A stretch of DNA of 64,000 nt, from the NCBI GenBank assembly GCA_945874225.1, contig CAMCFT010000013.1:30753-94752 (forward strand), written 5' to 3'. The first letter of the stretch is position 1; each line of letters opens with the position of its first letter. The position numbers were made by a program, and so were the translations under genes. The notes under the pieces are model-generated. The model searched no databases, had not been told where the DNA came from, and was given only the letters and a program-made list of their open reading frames with translations. This stretch comes from Flavobacterium psychrophilum. Its GTDB lineage: Bacteria; Bacteroidota; Bacteroidia; Flavobacteriales; Flavobacteriaceae. Below, one piece after another: positions 35,495 to 44,610 of this stretch.

Positions 35495-36160
35495 ATGATT
35501 TATAATAAAGTTTTAGATGGAAGTTTTATAGTGAGAACGGCAACTCCGGAAGATGCAATTCGGATGGAATATGTGCAGGCTCAGTGTTTTCCAACTTTAC
35601 ATGAATCAGAGTTGATGAATAGAGCGCATTTTGCTAATCATATCAAAATATTTCCGGAAGGTCAGCTTGTTGTGGAGAAAGACGGTCTAGTTATTGGTTC
35701 TGCCAGCACTTTTAGATGTGATTTTCCAGAGCATGAGCATACTTTTTTAGATTCTTGTGATAACTTATGGATTACGAATGCTCACAAAGCAGATGGCGAT
35801 TGGATGTATGGATTCGATATGGGAGTTCTGCCAGAATATAGAGGATTGGGACTTTCTAGAGAAATGTACAAAGCACGTCACCAAGTTTGCAGAGCATTGG
35901 GGATAAAAGCTCAAATAATTGCAGGAATGACTATAGGTTATGGCAAAGTAAAAGACCAAATGACTATTGAGGAATATTGTGAAAGATTAGAAAAAAATGA
36001 ATTTACGGATCCAACAATTACACCTCAAATAAGAGCTGGTTTTCGATGGATTAAACCTTTATTTGATTATATAAATGACCCGGAATCTGGGAATGCAAGC
36101 ATCTTGATGTACTATCCGGTTGATGAGAATTATAAATTAGAAGGAAAATATTTTAAATAA
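35495..36160 (+). CDS. GNAT acetyltransferase, polyamine-locus paralogue B
   Basis: A 221-residue GNAT protein in tandem with paralogue A (11-bp gap). The two align along their whole length, for example GDWMYGFDMGVLPEYRGLGL against GDWMYGIDIGVLPEYRGMGF, and share the TDPTITPQ and PVDENY blocks. It is a local duplication that both copies have kept. All GNAT motifs appear intact. Confidence 0.83.
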   Translation: MIYNKVLDGSFIVRTATPEDAIRMEYVQAQCFPTLHESELMNRAHFANHIKIFPEGQLVVEKDGLVIGSASTFRCDFPEHEHTFLDSCDNLWITNAHKADGDWMYGFDMGVLPEYRGLGLSREMYKARHQVCRALGIKAQIIAGMTIGYGKVKDQMTIEEYCERLEKNEFTDPTITPQIRAGFRWIKPLFDYINDPESGNASILMYYPVDENYKLEGKYFK

Positions 36161-36206
36161 ATAATGATTGACTGCGGCTTTCGCCAAAGGTCTAAAAACA
36201 AAAAAA

Positions 36207-37550
36207 ATGAAACATATTAAAAAAGTATCAGAAATTCCTGGTCCAAAAAGCGCATTAATATTAGCAAGAAGAATGGCAGCTTTGCCAGCTGGTTTGGGGA
36301 AATCTACGGAAGTGGTGGTAGAAAAAGCAGAAGGAGCTTTGGTTTGGGATGTTGATGGAAATCAATTAATTGATTTTGCTGGTGGAATTGGGATGGTAAA
36401 TCTGGGTCATAGACCAGAAGGTGTTGTCAAAGCCATCAAAGATCAAATGGATAAATACATTCATACTGGTGCATTAGTAACTACTTTTGAACCGTATATA
36501 GAATTTGCCGAAATGCTTAACGCTATAACTCCTGGTGATTTTCCTAAGAAAACTTTATTAGCTTGTTCCGGTTCCGAAGCAGTAGAAAATGCTATTTCTA
36601 CAGCTAAATATTTCACAAAAAGACCTGCTATCATCTGTTTCGAAGGCGCTTATCACGGACGTACAATGCTTACTTTGAGTTTGACCAGTAAATACGGTTT
36701 GTTCAAAAGAGGTTTTGGAAATTTCGCTCCGGATATTTACCGTTTTCATTCGCCAAATGTTTACAGAAAGCCGGATAGTATGACTGAAGAAGAATATATC
36801 GATTTTTGTATCGAACGTTTTGACCAAAACCTAATTTCTCACGTTGATCCATCTGCAGTGGCAGCAATCATAATTGAGCCAGTTCAGGGTGAAGGGGGAT
36901 TTATTCCGGTTCCAAAACGTTTTCTTGAAAAAATCAGACAAGTTTGCGACCAACACGGTATTGTTTTCATCGCTGATGAAGTGCAGGCTGGAGCAGGAAG
37001 AACAGGAAAATTCCTTTCTATCGAACATTCAGGTGTAATTCCAGACATTGTAACAATGGCAAAATCTATCGGTTCAGGAATGCCAATTAGTGCTACTACA
37101 GGTAGAGCTGATATTATGGATGCACCGCATTTAGGTGGAGTTGGAGGAACTTATTCTGGAAGTCCACTTGCAGTTGTAGCAGCCTTAGAAACGGTAAAAC
37201 AAATCAATACACCAGAATTTTTGGCAAAAGCCACTCATGTTGGGAACATCATTACAAGTCGTTTGACTGCAATGAGCGAAAAATTTTCAATCATTGGCGA
37301 TATTCGTGGAATTGGGGCAATGCTTGTTGTAGAATTTGTGAAAGATAGAAAAACCAAAGAGCCAGATATGGATTTTGCAATGGCAGTAATCAAAAAATGT
37401 GTTTCCAATGGTTTGATTTTGATTCGCGCCGGTTTATATACAAATTGTATCCGTTTCTTGCCTCCAATTGTAATCACTGACGAACAATTAAACGAAGGAA
37501 TGGACGTAATTGAACAAGCAATTACTGACGTTTTAGCCGAAAGAAAATAA
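36207..37550 (+). CDS. gabT: 4-aminobutyrate-type aminotransferase (class III)
   Basis: A 447-residue class III aminotransferase. ATG 36207 (MKHIKKVSEIPGPKSALIL) is chosen; this opening is typical of GabT, whereas the upstream extension to 36168 is not. Asp257 in FIADEVQAGAGRTGKF binds the PLP pyridine and Lys286 in TMAKSIGSGMP forms the Schiff base; AIIIEPVQGEGG is also present. GabT converts GABA and 2-oxoglutarate to succinate semialdehyde and glutamate. Related enzymes take putrescine or 5-aminovalerate, so it may act at the amine or the amino acid stage here. Confidence 0.88.
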   Translation: MKHIKKVSEIPGPKSALILARRMAALPAGLGKSTEVVVEKAEGALVWDVDGNQLIDFAGGIGMVNLGHRPEGVVKAIKDQMDKYIHTGALVTTFEPYIEFAEMLNAITPGDFPKKTLLACSGSEAVENAISTAKYFTKRPAIICFEGAYHGRTMLTLSLTSKYGLFKRGFGNFAPDIYRFHSPNVYRKPDSMTEEEYIDFCIERFDQNLISHVDPSAVAAIIIEPVQGEGGFIPVPKRFLEKIRQVCDQHGIVFIADEVQAGAGRTGKFLSIEHSGVIPDIVTMAKSIGSGMPISATTGRADIMDAPHLGGVGGTYSGSPLAVVAALETVKQINTPEFLAKATHVGNIITSRLTAMSEKFSIIGDIRGIGAMLVVEFVKDRKTKEPDMDFAMAVIKKCVSNGLILIRAGLYTNCIRFLPPIVITDEQLNEGMDVIEQAITDVLAERK

Positions 37551-37557
37551 ATTGGTC

Positions 37558-37604
37558 AAAAGTTGAAAAGTCGAAAATTATAAATGTATTCGCTTTTCAA
37601 CTTT
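37558..37604. repeat. Intergenic inverted repeat before the amidohydrolase gene
   Basis: AAAGTTGAAAAG and CTTTTCAACTTT are perfect 12-bp arms around 22 bp of AT-rich sequence, followed by a direct repeat of TTAAGACT. It may form an mRNA hairpin between gabT and the amidohydrolase. Confidence 0.6.
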
Positions 37605-37627
37605 AAGACTTTAAGACTTTAGACCTT

Positions 37628-39205
37628 ATGACTTTTCGACTCTTTTATAATGCCAATATTATTACTATGGATGATGCTTTTCCAAAAGTAGATGCTATGG
37701 TAATTAATAATTTGGGAAAAATCGAAGCCGTTGGAACTGAAAACGAATTGCGAGATAAATTCTTTTCTTTTTCGGCAGCATTTAATTTTCAAGGAAAAAC
37801 GATTGTACCGGGTTTAAATGATGCTCATATTCACGTATGGAAAATCGGTCATCTTCGCACCTATATGCTGGATGTTCGTGGCATAAAATCCATTGTTGAA
37901 TTCAAAGAAAAATTAAAAGATTTCGCAGAAAAAAACCCAGGTACCAATTGGATTATGGCTCGTGGAATCAACGAAATGGTGCTTGAAGAAAAACGATTGC
38001 CAACCAAAGAAGATTTGGATGAAGTGATTTCTGACAGGCCTGTTTTTGTAATAAGAACTTGTGCTCATATTGGAATTGCCAATTCAAAAGCCATCAAAAT
38101 TTCGGGAGTTTCAGAAGCAACCGAAGTCCCTTTTGGAGGAGAAATCCGTAAAAATAAAGACGGAAGTCTACAAGGCATTTTTACAGAAAGAGCGCTGGGA
38201 TTGATTATGAATAATATTCCCGCTTTTACTTTCGACGAATATAAAAATATGATTCTCGAAGCACACAATTACCTATTGAGTCTTGGAATTACAAGCGCTA
38301 CGGATCCTGCTGCAAATGAAGAATTATTAGATGCTTATATTCGATTGGATAAGGAAGGATTGTTGAAAGTTCGGATGAATGTTTTTCCGCTTCGAATTCC
38401 TGACGGAAGTGACGAAATTCAGGTTTTGCCAGAAATATATGAATCGGAATTTTTACAAATAAAAACCGTGAAGTTCTTTTCTGATGGAGGCTTGAGTTCT
38501 GCAACAGCAGCAATTAATGTTCCTTACAAAAACACTGATGGATATAAAGGTGTTTTGAGATTGGATTACGATAAATTCTATGAAACGGCCAAAGAGGCGG
38601 TTGACAAAGGATTTTCAGTGGCAACACACGCCATTGGCCATCAGGCAGTCGACTTGACGTTGAAAGTATATCGCGATTTGTTTAAAATCGATACTACTTT
38701 AAAACATAGAATAGAACACGTTGGGTTTTTATCCAATGAAAATATAAAGGATTTCCAGACGATGAATATGACTGCCGCAATGCAGCCGATTTTCATTTAC
38801 GAATTGGCAAATAATTTCAAAAGTACTTTGCCAGACGAATTATTGGATGTGGTTTATCCTTGTAAAACTGTTTTGGATAGCGGAATAAATTTGGCTTTAT
38901 CAACCGATGGTCCTGTGGTGAAAGAAATAAATCCGTGGGTCAATATAGAAACGGCGGTAACGCGAAAAGCGGCAGATGGTTTTGTCATTGGCGAAAGCCA
39001 AAAAATCACTTTTCAGCAAGCTATAAAAGCCTATACACTCGGAAGTGCCATTGCTGATAATTTAGGACATATAAAGGGAAGTCTTTCCAAAGGAAAATTT
39101 GCCGATTTTATTGTTTTGGATAATAATCCTTTTGAATTAGAAAATGTTTCTGCCGTTGAAGCCAGTGAAACCTGGATAAACGGAGAATTAAAATACAATA
39201 AATAG
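37628..39205 (+). CDS. YtcJ-like amidohydrolase
   Basis: A 525-residue amidohydrolase (Amidohydro_3 type). The metal-site motif is NDAHIHVW near 67, with IRTCAHIGIANSKAI near 139, KHRIEHVGFL near 359 and LSTDGPV near 420 completing the barrel motifs. The C-terminal small domain ends with KGKFADFIVLDNNPFE, standard for this fold. YtcJ-type enzymes cleave C-N bonds of poorly defined substrates. Among polyamine genes, it could remove an acetyl or other acyl group added by the GNAT proteins; this is speculation from context. Confidence 0.83.
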   Translation: MTFRLFYNANIITMDDAFPKVDAMVINNLGKIEAVGTENELRDKFFSFSAAFNFQGKTIVPGLNDAHIHVWKIGHLRTYMLDVRGIKSIVEFKEKLKDFAEKNPGTNWIMARGINEMVLEEKRLPTKEDLDEVISDRPVFVIRTCAHIGIANSKAIKISGVSEATEVPFGGEIRKNKDGSLQGIFTERALGLIMNNIPAFTFDEYKNMILEAHNYLLSLGITSATDPAANEELLDAYIRLDKEGLLKVRMNVFPLRIPDGSDEIQVLPEIYESEFLQIKTVKFFSDGGLSSATAAINVPYKNTDGYKGVLRLDYDKFYETAKEAVDKGFSVATHAIGHQAVDLTLKVYRDLFKIDTTLKHRIEHVGFLSNENIKDFQTMNMTAAMQPIFIYELANNFKSTLPDELLDVVYPCKTVLDSGINLALSTDGPVVKEINPWVNIETAVTRKAADGFVIGESQKITFQQAIKAYTLGSAIADNLGHIKGSLSKGKFADFIVLDNNPFELENVSAVEASETWINGELKYNK

Positions 39206-39209
39206 TTGT

Positions 39210-39260
39210 TGGTTGACAGTTGTTAGTTGATGGAAAATTAACAAGAACAACTGTCAACCA
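39210..39260. promoter_or_regulatory. Inverted repeat upstream of the Lrp-type regulator
   Basis: A perfect 15-bp pair, TGGTTGACAGTTGTT (39210-39224) with AACAACTGTCAACCA (39246-39260), plus partly matching GTTGTT and AACAAC extensions, fills the 76-bp gap before the Lrp gene. It could be an operator, a transcript hairpin, or simply a dispersed repeat. Confidence 0.5.
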
Positions 39261-39281
39261 ATAACCAACAACCAGCAACCA

Positions 39282-39767
39282 ATGAGCGCACTTGACGACG
39301 ATTTAGATTATCAAATATTGAAACTGCTTCAAAAAGACGGCAGAATGTCATTTACTGAAATTTCGAAAGAAATTAATGTGGCTGTAAGCACGATTCGCCA
39401 CCGTTTTATCAATTTGGTCGAAGATGGCACTTTGAAAATAATTGGCAGGATTGATCCCAATAAAATTGGATTTAATGCCTATGCAAGTGTCTTAATTTCG
39501 GTTAAACCAAAGACATTTATGAATTCTATTTTTGAAGAATTAATAAAGTTACCGGAAATCAGTTTTTTGGCATTGGTGTCAGGCGATTTTGACATTGAAG
39601 CCAATGTAATGTGCCGAGATATGGAACATCTCAATGAATTGATTGGTGAAAAAATACACGTTTTAGATGGTGTTTTTGATACCAAAACAAATATGTATAT
39701 GAAAATTTATAAAATTTCACAACCCGATTTAGAATTAGCAAAATTATCAAGCAAAAACAATGAATAA
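39282..39767 (+). CDS. Lrp/AsnC-family transcriptional regulator
   Basis: A 161-residue regulator. The N-terminal helix-turn-helix spans MSFTEISKEINVAVSTIRHR (residues 23-42) and is followed by the RAM sensing domain (ISFLALVSGDFDIEANVMCR, typical of the effector-binding fold). Its last codons overlap the start of the next aminotransferase by 8 bp, so the two are coupled. It is the only dedicated regulator in the locus and probably responds to an amino acid or amine from the pathway. Confidence 0.92.
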   Translation: MSALDDDLDYQILKLLQKDGRMSFTEISKEINVAVSTIRHRFINLVEDGTLKIIGRIDPNKIGFNAYASVLISVKPKTFMNSIFEELIKLPEISFLALVSGDFDIEANVMCRDMEHLNELIGEKIHVLDGVFDTKTNMYMKIYKISQPDLELAKLSSKNNE

Positions 39768-41061
39768 TACAGACAAATTATACGAAAGAAGGAAAAAAAG
39801 TGTACCAAACGCTTTGGGAATTTTCAATCCATCTAGTATTCAATCAGCCAAAGGAGCCATAATCATTGACGCCGATGGAAGAGAATTAATAGATTTCGCA
39901 GGAGGAATTGGTGTAAATAATGCAGGACACGGTGTGCCCGAAATCATTGAAGCTATAAAAAATCAAGCCGATAAATTCATTCACGCTTCATTCAACGTTT
40001 CTGTCTATGAGCAATACTTAGACTTAACTGAGAAATTGTGCGAAATTCTTCCTCACGGAGATTCCACCAAAGTAATGCTGACTTTATCAGGTGCTGAGTC
40101 TGTAGAAAATGCTATCAAAATTGCTCGTGCGGTAACAGGAAAATCTGGGATTATTTGTTATGATGGTTCGTTTCACGGACGTACAATGATGGCGATGACT
40201 TTGACATCTAACGTGAAATACAAAGAAGGCGCCGGACCATATGCTCCTGAAGTCTATCGATTGGAATATCCGTATTATAAACCAAGTATGAACTCCAGAA
40301 TGACTCAGGATGAGTTTGATGATTTGATGATTATGAAGTTGCATAAAACTTTTTCATCAACGGTTTCGATAACTCAAACTGCAGCAATCATAATGGAATT
40401 GGTGCAAGGCGAAGGCGGTTTTACAACCGCATCCAAAAAATATGTTCAATATTTACGTAAATTCTGTACCGAAAATAATATTTTCTTGATTTTTGATGAG
40501 GTGCAATCCGGTTTCGGTCGTACCGGAAAATGGGCAGCTTATGAGCATTTTGGAGTAACTCCGGATTTGTCGACTTGGGCAAAATCTATGGGTGGCGGAA
40601 TGCCAATGGGAGCTGTTATTGGCAAAGCCGAAATTATGGATGCCATAAAACCAGGACTTATTGGAGGAACTTATGCAGGAGGTCCATTAGGTTGTGTGGC
40701 TTCACTGGCTAGCATCAATTATATGCAAAAAAACAACATCAATGCGGCTGGTGAAAAAGTGGGCAAAGTAGTTCGTGACAGATTCAATCAATTGATGTCA
40801 AAATATCCAAAAAACATCACTGATGTTCGCGGTTTAGGAGCGATGATGGCTATTGAATTTTTCAATCCAACAACAGGATTTCCAGATGGTGTTTCCACAA
40901 AAGCAATAGTAGATAAATGTCTGGAAAAAGGATTGATTGTAATCACTTCCGGTACCTACGGAAATTGCATCCGAATATTGAGCCCTTTATTTATTGAAGA
41001 CGAAATCTTGGAAAAAGGCTTGGCTATTTTGGAAGAAACGATAAAAGAAATACTATCATAA
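39760..41061 (+). CDS. Class III aminotransferase, GABA/putrescine type
   Basis: A 433-residue class III aminotransferase. Asp246 in FLIFDEVQSGFGRTGKW and Lys275 in TWAKSMGGGMPMGA are the PLP-binding residues; MELVQGEGGF is also present. It is clearly homologous to the GabT at 36207 but diverged. With two such enzymes in one locus, one may deaminate putrescine and the other GABA. Translation is coupled to the upstream Lrp gene. Confidence 0.87.
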   Translation: MNNTDKLYERRKKSVPNALGIFNPSSIQSAKGAIIIDADGRELIDFAGGIGVNNAGHGVPEIIEAIKNQADKFIHASFNVSVYEQYLDLTEKLCEILPHGDSTKVMLTLSGAESVENAIKIARAVTGKSGIICYDGSFHGRTMMAMTLTSNVKYKEGAGPYAPEVYRLEYPYYKPSMNSRMTQDEFDDLMIMKLHKTFSSTVSITQTAAIIMELVQGEGGFTTASKKYVQYLRKFCTENNIFLIFDEVQSGFGRTGKWAAYEHFGVTPDLSTWAKSMGGGMPMGAVIGKAEIMDAIKPGLIGGTYAGGPLGCVASLASINYMQKNNINAAGEKVGKVVRDRFNQLMSKYPKNITDVRGLGAMMAIEFFNPTTGFPDGVSTKAIVDKCLEKGLIVITSGTYGNCIRILSPLFIEDEILEKGLAILEETIKEILS

Positions 41062-41070
41062 ATTTTTAAA

Positions 41071-41122
41071 ATCTGTAAAAATCAGCGTTTTTGCGTTAGC
41101 AAACCTGTTTTATCAGCGTACA
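41071..41122. repeat. Dispersed CTGT/CAGCG intergenic repeat
   Basis: AATCTGTAAAAATCAGCG and TTATCAGCGTAC units resemble those at 15720-15864 and 42595-42647. They lie just upstream of the aldehyde dehydrogenase gene. No gene function is implied. Confidence 0.4.
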
Positions 41123-41138
41123 ATTTTTAACAAACAAA

Positions 41139-42560
41139 ATGAGAAAACAATATATAAACGGAGAATGGTGCGACGCAATTGATGGCGCAAAGTGGGATTT
41201 ACAAAGCCCTTCTACCGAAGAAATTTTAGATAAAGTTCCTTTCGGAAATGCTGACGATTGTAAAAAAGCAATTGCTGCAGCCGATGCTTCTTTCAAAAGT
41301 TGGAAAAATACAACGCCTTATTTCAGAGCCGAAATTCTAAAAAAAGCGGCTGATTATATGCGTGCCAATGCTGAGGCTTTCGCCAAAGAAACGTCGCTGG
41401 AAACAGGAAAACCAATGCTGGAATCTCGTGGAGAATGGCAAGTTTCGGCCAACCTTTTTGAATGGTACGCCGAAGAAGGAAAACGCAGTTATGGAAGAGT
41501 AATTCCGTCAAGCAGAATCGATAAACGTTCCATGGTAATTTATCAGCCGTTAGGAGTTATTGGTGTAATAACTGCTTGGAATTTCCCTGCTTATAACCCT
41601 GCACGTGCCGTTGCAGCTGCTTTAGCTGCTGGTTGTAGTGTGGTGATGAGAGGTTCAGAATTTACGCCCTTGTCTAGTTTTAATATGGCAAAAGCGTTGC
41701 ACGAAGCCGGAATTCCAAAAGGAGTTTTCAATTTAATTAACACGGAACCTATTTCTACAGGAACGGAGATGATTGAAAACCCATTATTAAAAAAAATAAG
41801 TTTTACCGGAAGCACAAGAGTTGGAAAAATTCTGATGGATGGTGCCTCCAAAACATCGACTAAATTGTCACTTGAATTGGGAGGAAACGCTCCGGTAATA
41901 ATCGAAAAAGATGTAGATGTTGAAGCGATTGCTCATCAGGCAATTGTTGCCAAATTGAGAAATTGTGGTCAGGTTTGTGTTTCTCCACAACGTTTTTATG
42001 TGCATTCCAGTATTTTCAATCAATTTGTTTCCATTGTAAAAGAAGACATTTCGAAACTAAAAACCGGAATAAATGGAGGCGATATTGATTTTGTTGGACC
42101 GTTAATTAATAAAACGCAACAAAAGCATTCCTTGGCAATGCTCGAAAAAGCAAAAAGCGAAGGAGCAACAATTCATATTGGTGGAGAAGCTTCTGAAAAA
42201 GGATTTTTCGTTCACCCAGCTTTGATTGAAGCCAGACAAACTCATGAATTTATCAAAACAGAAGTGTTTGGTCCTTTGATGATTGTGATTCCTTTCGAAA
42301 CCAAAGAACAAGTGCTGGAATGGGCAAATGACACCGAATATGGTTTGGCTTCTTACGTTTTTACCAATCATATTAAAACTGCTAATTTCTATGCTGAAAA
42401 TCTGGAATTTGGAATGGTAGGAATTAATGAATGGGCTGCTCACGGAACGGAATTACCTTTCGTAGGTATAAAAAGCAGCGGAATTGGCCACGAATCTGGT
42501 TCCGAAGGATTGAAAGAATACTTGGAATTAAAATTAATCAGTTACGGAAATATGTCGTAA
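41139..42560 (+). CDS. NAD(P)-dependent aldehyde dehydrogenase
   Basis: A 473-residue aldehyde dehydrogenase with TAWNFPAYNPARAVAAALAAGC near 145, general base Glu246 in SLELGGNAP and catalytic Cys280 in RNCGQVCVSPQRF. It resembles the succinate-semialdehyde/aminobutyraldehyde group. It follows the aminotransferase gene directly and may oxidise the aldehyde that enzyme makes, for example 4-aminobutanal to GABA. Confidence 0.87.
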   Translation: MRKQYINGEWCDAIDGAKWDLQSPSTEEILDKVPFGNADDCKKAIAAADASFKSWKNTTPYFRAEILKKAADYMRANAEAFAKETSLETGKPMLESRGEWQVSANLFEWYAEEGKRSYGRVIPSSRIDKRSMVIYQPLGVIGVITAWNFPAYNPARAVAAALAAGCSVVMRGSEFTPLSSFNMAKALHEAGIPKGVFNLINTEPISTGTEMIENPLLKKISFTGSTRVGKILMDGASKTSTKLSLELGGNAPVIIEKDVDVEAIAHQAIVAKLRNCGQVCVSPQRFYVHSSIFNQFVSIVKEDISKLKTGINGGDIDFVGPLINKTQQKHSLAMLEKAKSEGATIHIGGEASEKGFFVHPALIEARQTHEFIKTEVFGPLMIVIPFETKEQVLEWANDTEYGLASYVFTNHIKTANFYAENLEFGMVGINEWAAHGTELPFVGIKSSGIGHESGSEGLKEYLELKLISYGNMS

Positions 42561-42594
42561 GATTTAAAGATAAATAAATTGAAAGAATAAAAAG

Positions 42595-42647
42595 ATCCGT
42601 TTTTTATCTGTGTTTTTGCAAAGCAAATCCGTTTAATCTACGTACTA
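42595..42647. repeat. Dispersed intergenic repeat, related copy
   Basis: TTATCTGTGTTTTTGCAAAG and AATCCGTTTAATCTACGTAC share unit structure with 41071-41122. It lies upstream of the third GNAT paralogue. Confidence 0.4.
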
Positions 42648-42660
42648 AATGAATTAAATT

Positions 42661-43311
42661 ATGAAAAAAGAAATTTTAGGTAAGTACATTTTGCAAACAG
42701 CAACTCCAGAATATGCAAAACAAGAAGCTGAACTTCAAAAAATTGTTTTTCCAACCTTATCGGAAGAAGAATTAATGACAGAAGCACAATACAAAAGACA
42801 TATTGAGATTTTCCCTGAAGGACAAATGATCGTTTTAGATGGAGATAGAGTTATTGCAGCAACAACAACTTTGATGCAAAATTACCACAAAGGACATCAT
42901 ACTTTCTTGGAGATTTCAGATAATTTATGGTTGGGAACGCACGACCCGAAAGCGGATTGGCTTTATGGATTAGACGTTTCTGTTCATCCTGATTATCAAG
43001 GAAAAGGAATTGGTAGAGAGATCTATAATGCGCGTCAGGAAGTGGCTAGAGCAATGGGAACTAAAGGTCAAATGACTGCCGGAATGCCTATTGGATTTGA
43101 CAAAGTGAAAGACCAAATGACCATTGCAGAATATTGTGACAAATTAATCAAAGGCGAAATTATTGATCCAACCGTTACGGCTCAAACCAAATGCGGATTC
43201 ATTTTGGTGGAACCATTATTCGATTATTTAGACGATCCACGAAGCGGAAATTGTTCGGTATTAATGTACTGGCCTTTGGATCCAAACACTAAATTAAGCG
43301 ATAAGCATTAA
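42661..43311 (+). CDS. GNAT acetyltransferase, polyamine-locus paralogue C
   Basis: A 216-residue paralogue of the genes at 34827 and 35495, with the same extended form: ISDNLWLGTHDPKADWLYGL, acetyl-CoA loop VHPDYQGKGIGREIY, then VKDQMTIAEYC, DPTVTAQTKCGF and MYWPLDPN. It is more diverged than A and B are from each other. It lies just before potD, so acetylation is linked in context to polyamine uptake. Confidence 0.83.
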   Translation: MKKEILGKYILQTATPEYAKQEAELQKIVFPTLSEEELMTEAQYKRHIEIFPEGQMIVLDGDRVIAATTTLMQNYHKGHHTFLEISDNLWLGTHDPKADWLYGLDVSVHPDYQGKGIGREIYNARQEVARAMGTKGQMTAGMPIGFDKVKDQMTIAEYCDKLIKGEIIDPTVTAQTKCGFILVEPLFDYLDDPRSGNCSVLMYWPLDPNTKLSDKH

Positions 43312-43335
43312 TAAAATATTCAAAAAATTCTCCGC

Positions 43336-43376
43336 AAAGTCTCTGACTTTGAGGATGTGATAAAAGGTCTCTGACC
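43336..43376. repeat. Paired small hairpins before potD
   Basis: AAAGTC-TCT-GACTTT (43336-43350) and GGTC-TCT-GACC (43366-43376) are two perfect small stems sharing the loop TCT. They lie in the gap before potD and may be part of a dispersed repeat or of its leader transcript. Confidence 0.5.
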
Positions 43377-43415
43377 AAATTTAAACCATTTTTCTATTAA
43401 CAAAAACCAAAACAA

Positions 43416-44507
43416 ATGAAAAAAATCGTAGTATCATTATTAGTAATTGCTGGCTTGGTTTCAAGCTGTGGCAAAAAAACGGAAGAAGCTAAAACAGTAG
43501 ATTTAGCAGCATTAAAAGGTTCAACTTTGAATATTCTTGCTTGGGAAGGTTATGCCGATGCTTCGTTTACCAAAGCATTTGAAGAAAAATATGGAGTTAC
43601 TGTCAAAGGGACTTATTTTGGTTCTTCTGATGAATTGGTTTCTAAATTACAAAGTGGTGGTGGCTCGAGTTATGATGTAATCACACCCTCGTCTGATGTT
43701 GCGGGTTATATTGTTGAATCAGGTTTGGTAGAACCAATTGATGAAACTCAAATTGCAGCTTGGAAATCGCTTTCTCCGGTTCTTGTGGGAATGAAAGATG
43801 TTCAAAAAGATGGGAAAACTTATGGTATGCCATTCACTTGGGGACCAGATTATTTAATCTATGATGCCGATGTGATTAAGGAAACTCCAACATCTTGGGA
43901 TTTGTTTATGGATCCAAAATACAAAGGAAAAATTGCCTTGTACGATGATATTTCGACTATTTATTTAGCAGCTCAAATGTTGGGTTATGACAAAACCGAC
44001 CAATCCGTTTTGTACAATATGACCGAAGAGCAATTGGCTGCCTGTAAAGCAAAATTAGTTGCAATGAAACCTCAAGTTCGTAAAAACTGGGCTTCTGCAG
44101 GAGAATTAGATAACCTTTTCAAAAACAAAGAAATAGTTGCTGCTGTGGGTTGGCCGTTGACTCCAGCCAACTTGAACAAACAAGGAATGAACATCAAATC
44201 TGTGATTCCAAAAGAAGGAGCAACAGGTTGGATTGACCGTTTGATGATTGTAAAAGATGCTAAAAACAAACAATTAGCGCAACTTTGGTTAGACTATGTT
44301 TCATCTCCAAAAGTGATGGCTCAAGTGGCTGAATTTACTCAATATTATGTTTCAAACCCAGAAGCTAATGCGCTTTTGACTCCTGAAACTCAAAAATTAA
44401 TGGACGTTGCAAGTATGGATTCTATGTTTAAAACCTTGAATTTCTGGCAACCTGTTAAAAACAGAAAACGTTACAACGAAATCTGGAGCGAAGTAAAAAA
44501 TCAATAA
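43416..44507 (+). CDS. potD: Polyamine ABC transporter substrate-binding lipoprotein (PotD-like)
   Basis: A 363-residue lipoprotein with lipobox GLVSSC (Cys18). The PotD/PotF fold is recognisable: LNILAWEGYADASFTKAFEEKYG near 37, SYDVITPSSDVAGYIVESGLVEP near 83, GMPFTWGPDYLIYDADV near 131 and SVIPKEGATGWIDRLMIVKDA near 260. Trp and acidic residues in these blocks are the family's usual amine ligands. It would catch putrescine, spermidine or a related amine for the PotBC channel. It is separated from potBCA by the CoA-transferase gene and a pseudogene. Confidence 0.88.
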   Translation: MKKIVVSLLVIAGLVSSCGKKTEEAKTVDLAALKGSTLNILAWEGYADASFTKAFEEKYGVTVKGTYFGSSDELVSKLQSGGGSSYDVITPSSDVAGYIVESGLVEPIDETQIAAWKSLSPVLVGMKDVQKDGKTYGMPFTWGPDYLIYDADVIKETPTSWDLFMDPKYKGKIALYDDISTIYLAAQMLGYDKTDQSVLYNMTEEQLAACKAKLVAMKPQVRKNWASAGELDNLFKNKEIVAAVGWPLTPANLNKQGMNIKSVIPKEGATGWIDRLMIVKDAKNKQLAQLWLDYVSSPKVMAQVAEFTQYYVSNPEANALLTPETQKLMDVASMDSMFKTLNFWQPVKNRKRYNEIWSEVKNQ

Positions 44508-44521
44508 GCAATATGATAATT

Positions 44522-44552
44522 AACCTATAAGGTTTTTAAAACCTTATAGGTT
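44522..44552. repeat. Palindromic repeat of the AACCTATAAGGTT type
   Basis: A perfect 14-bp stem with a 3-nt loop lies between potD and the CoA-transferase gene. It is related to the palindromes at 45716-45743 and 46262-46289. It may also slow or end transcription. Confidence 0.7.
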
Positions 44553-44610
44553 TGGTCTTTAAATTCCGAAACATCGGGTATTGAAGGGTTGTTTTCTAGG
44601 AATTTTAAAA

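Noticed and set aside
41071..42647. Regular short repeats considered as a CRISPR array
   Set aside because: Units are degenerate, not evenly spaced, lack spacers of constant length and have no cas genes nearby.
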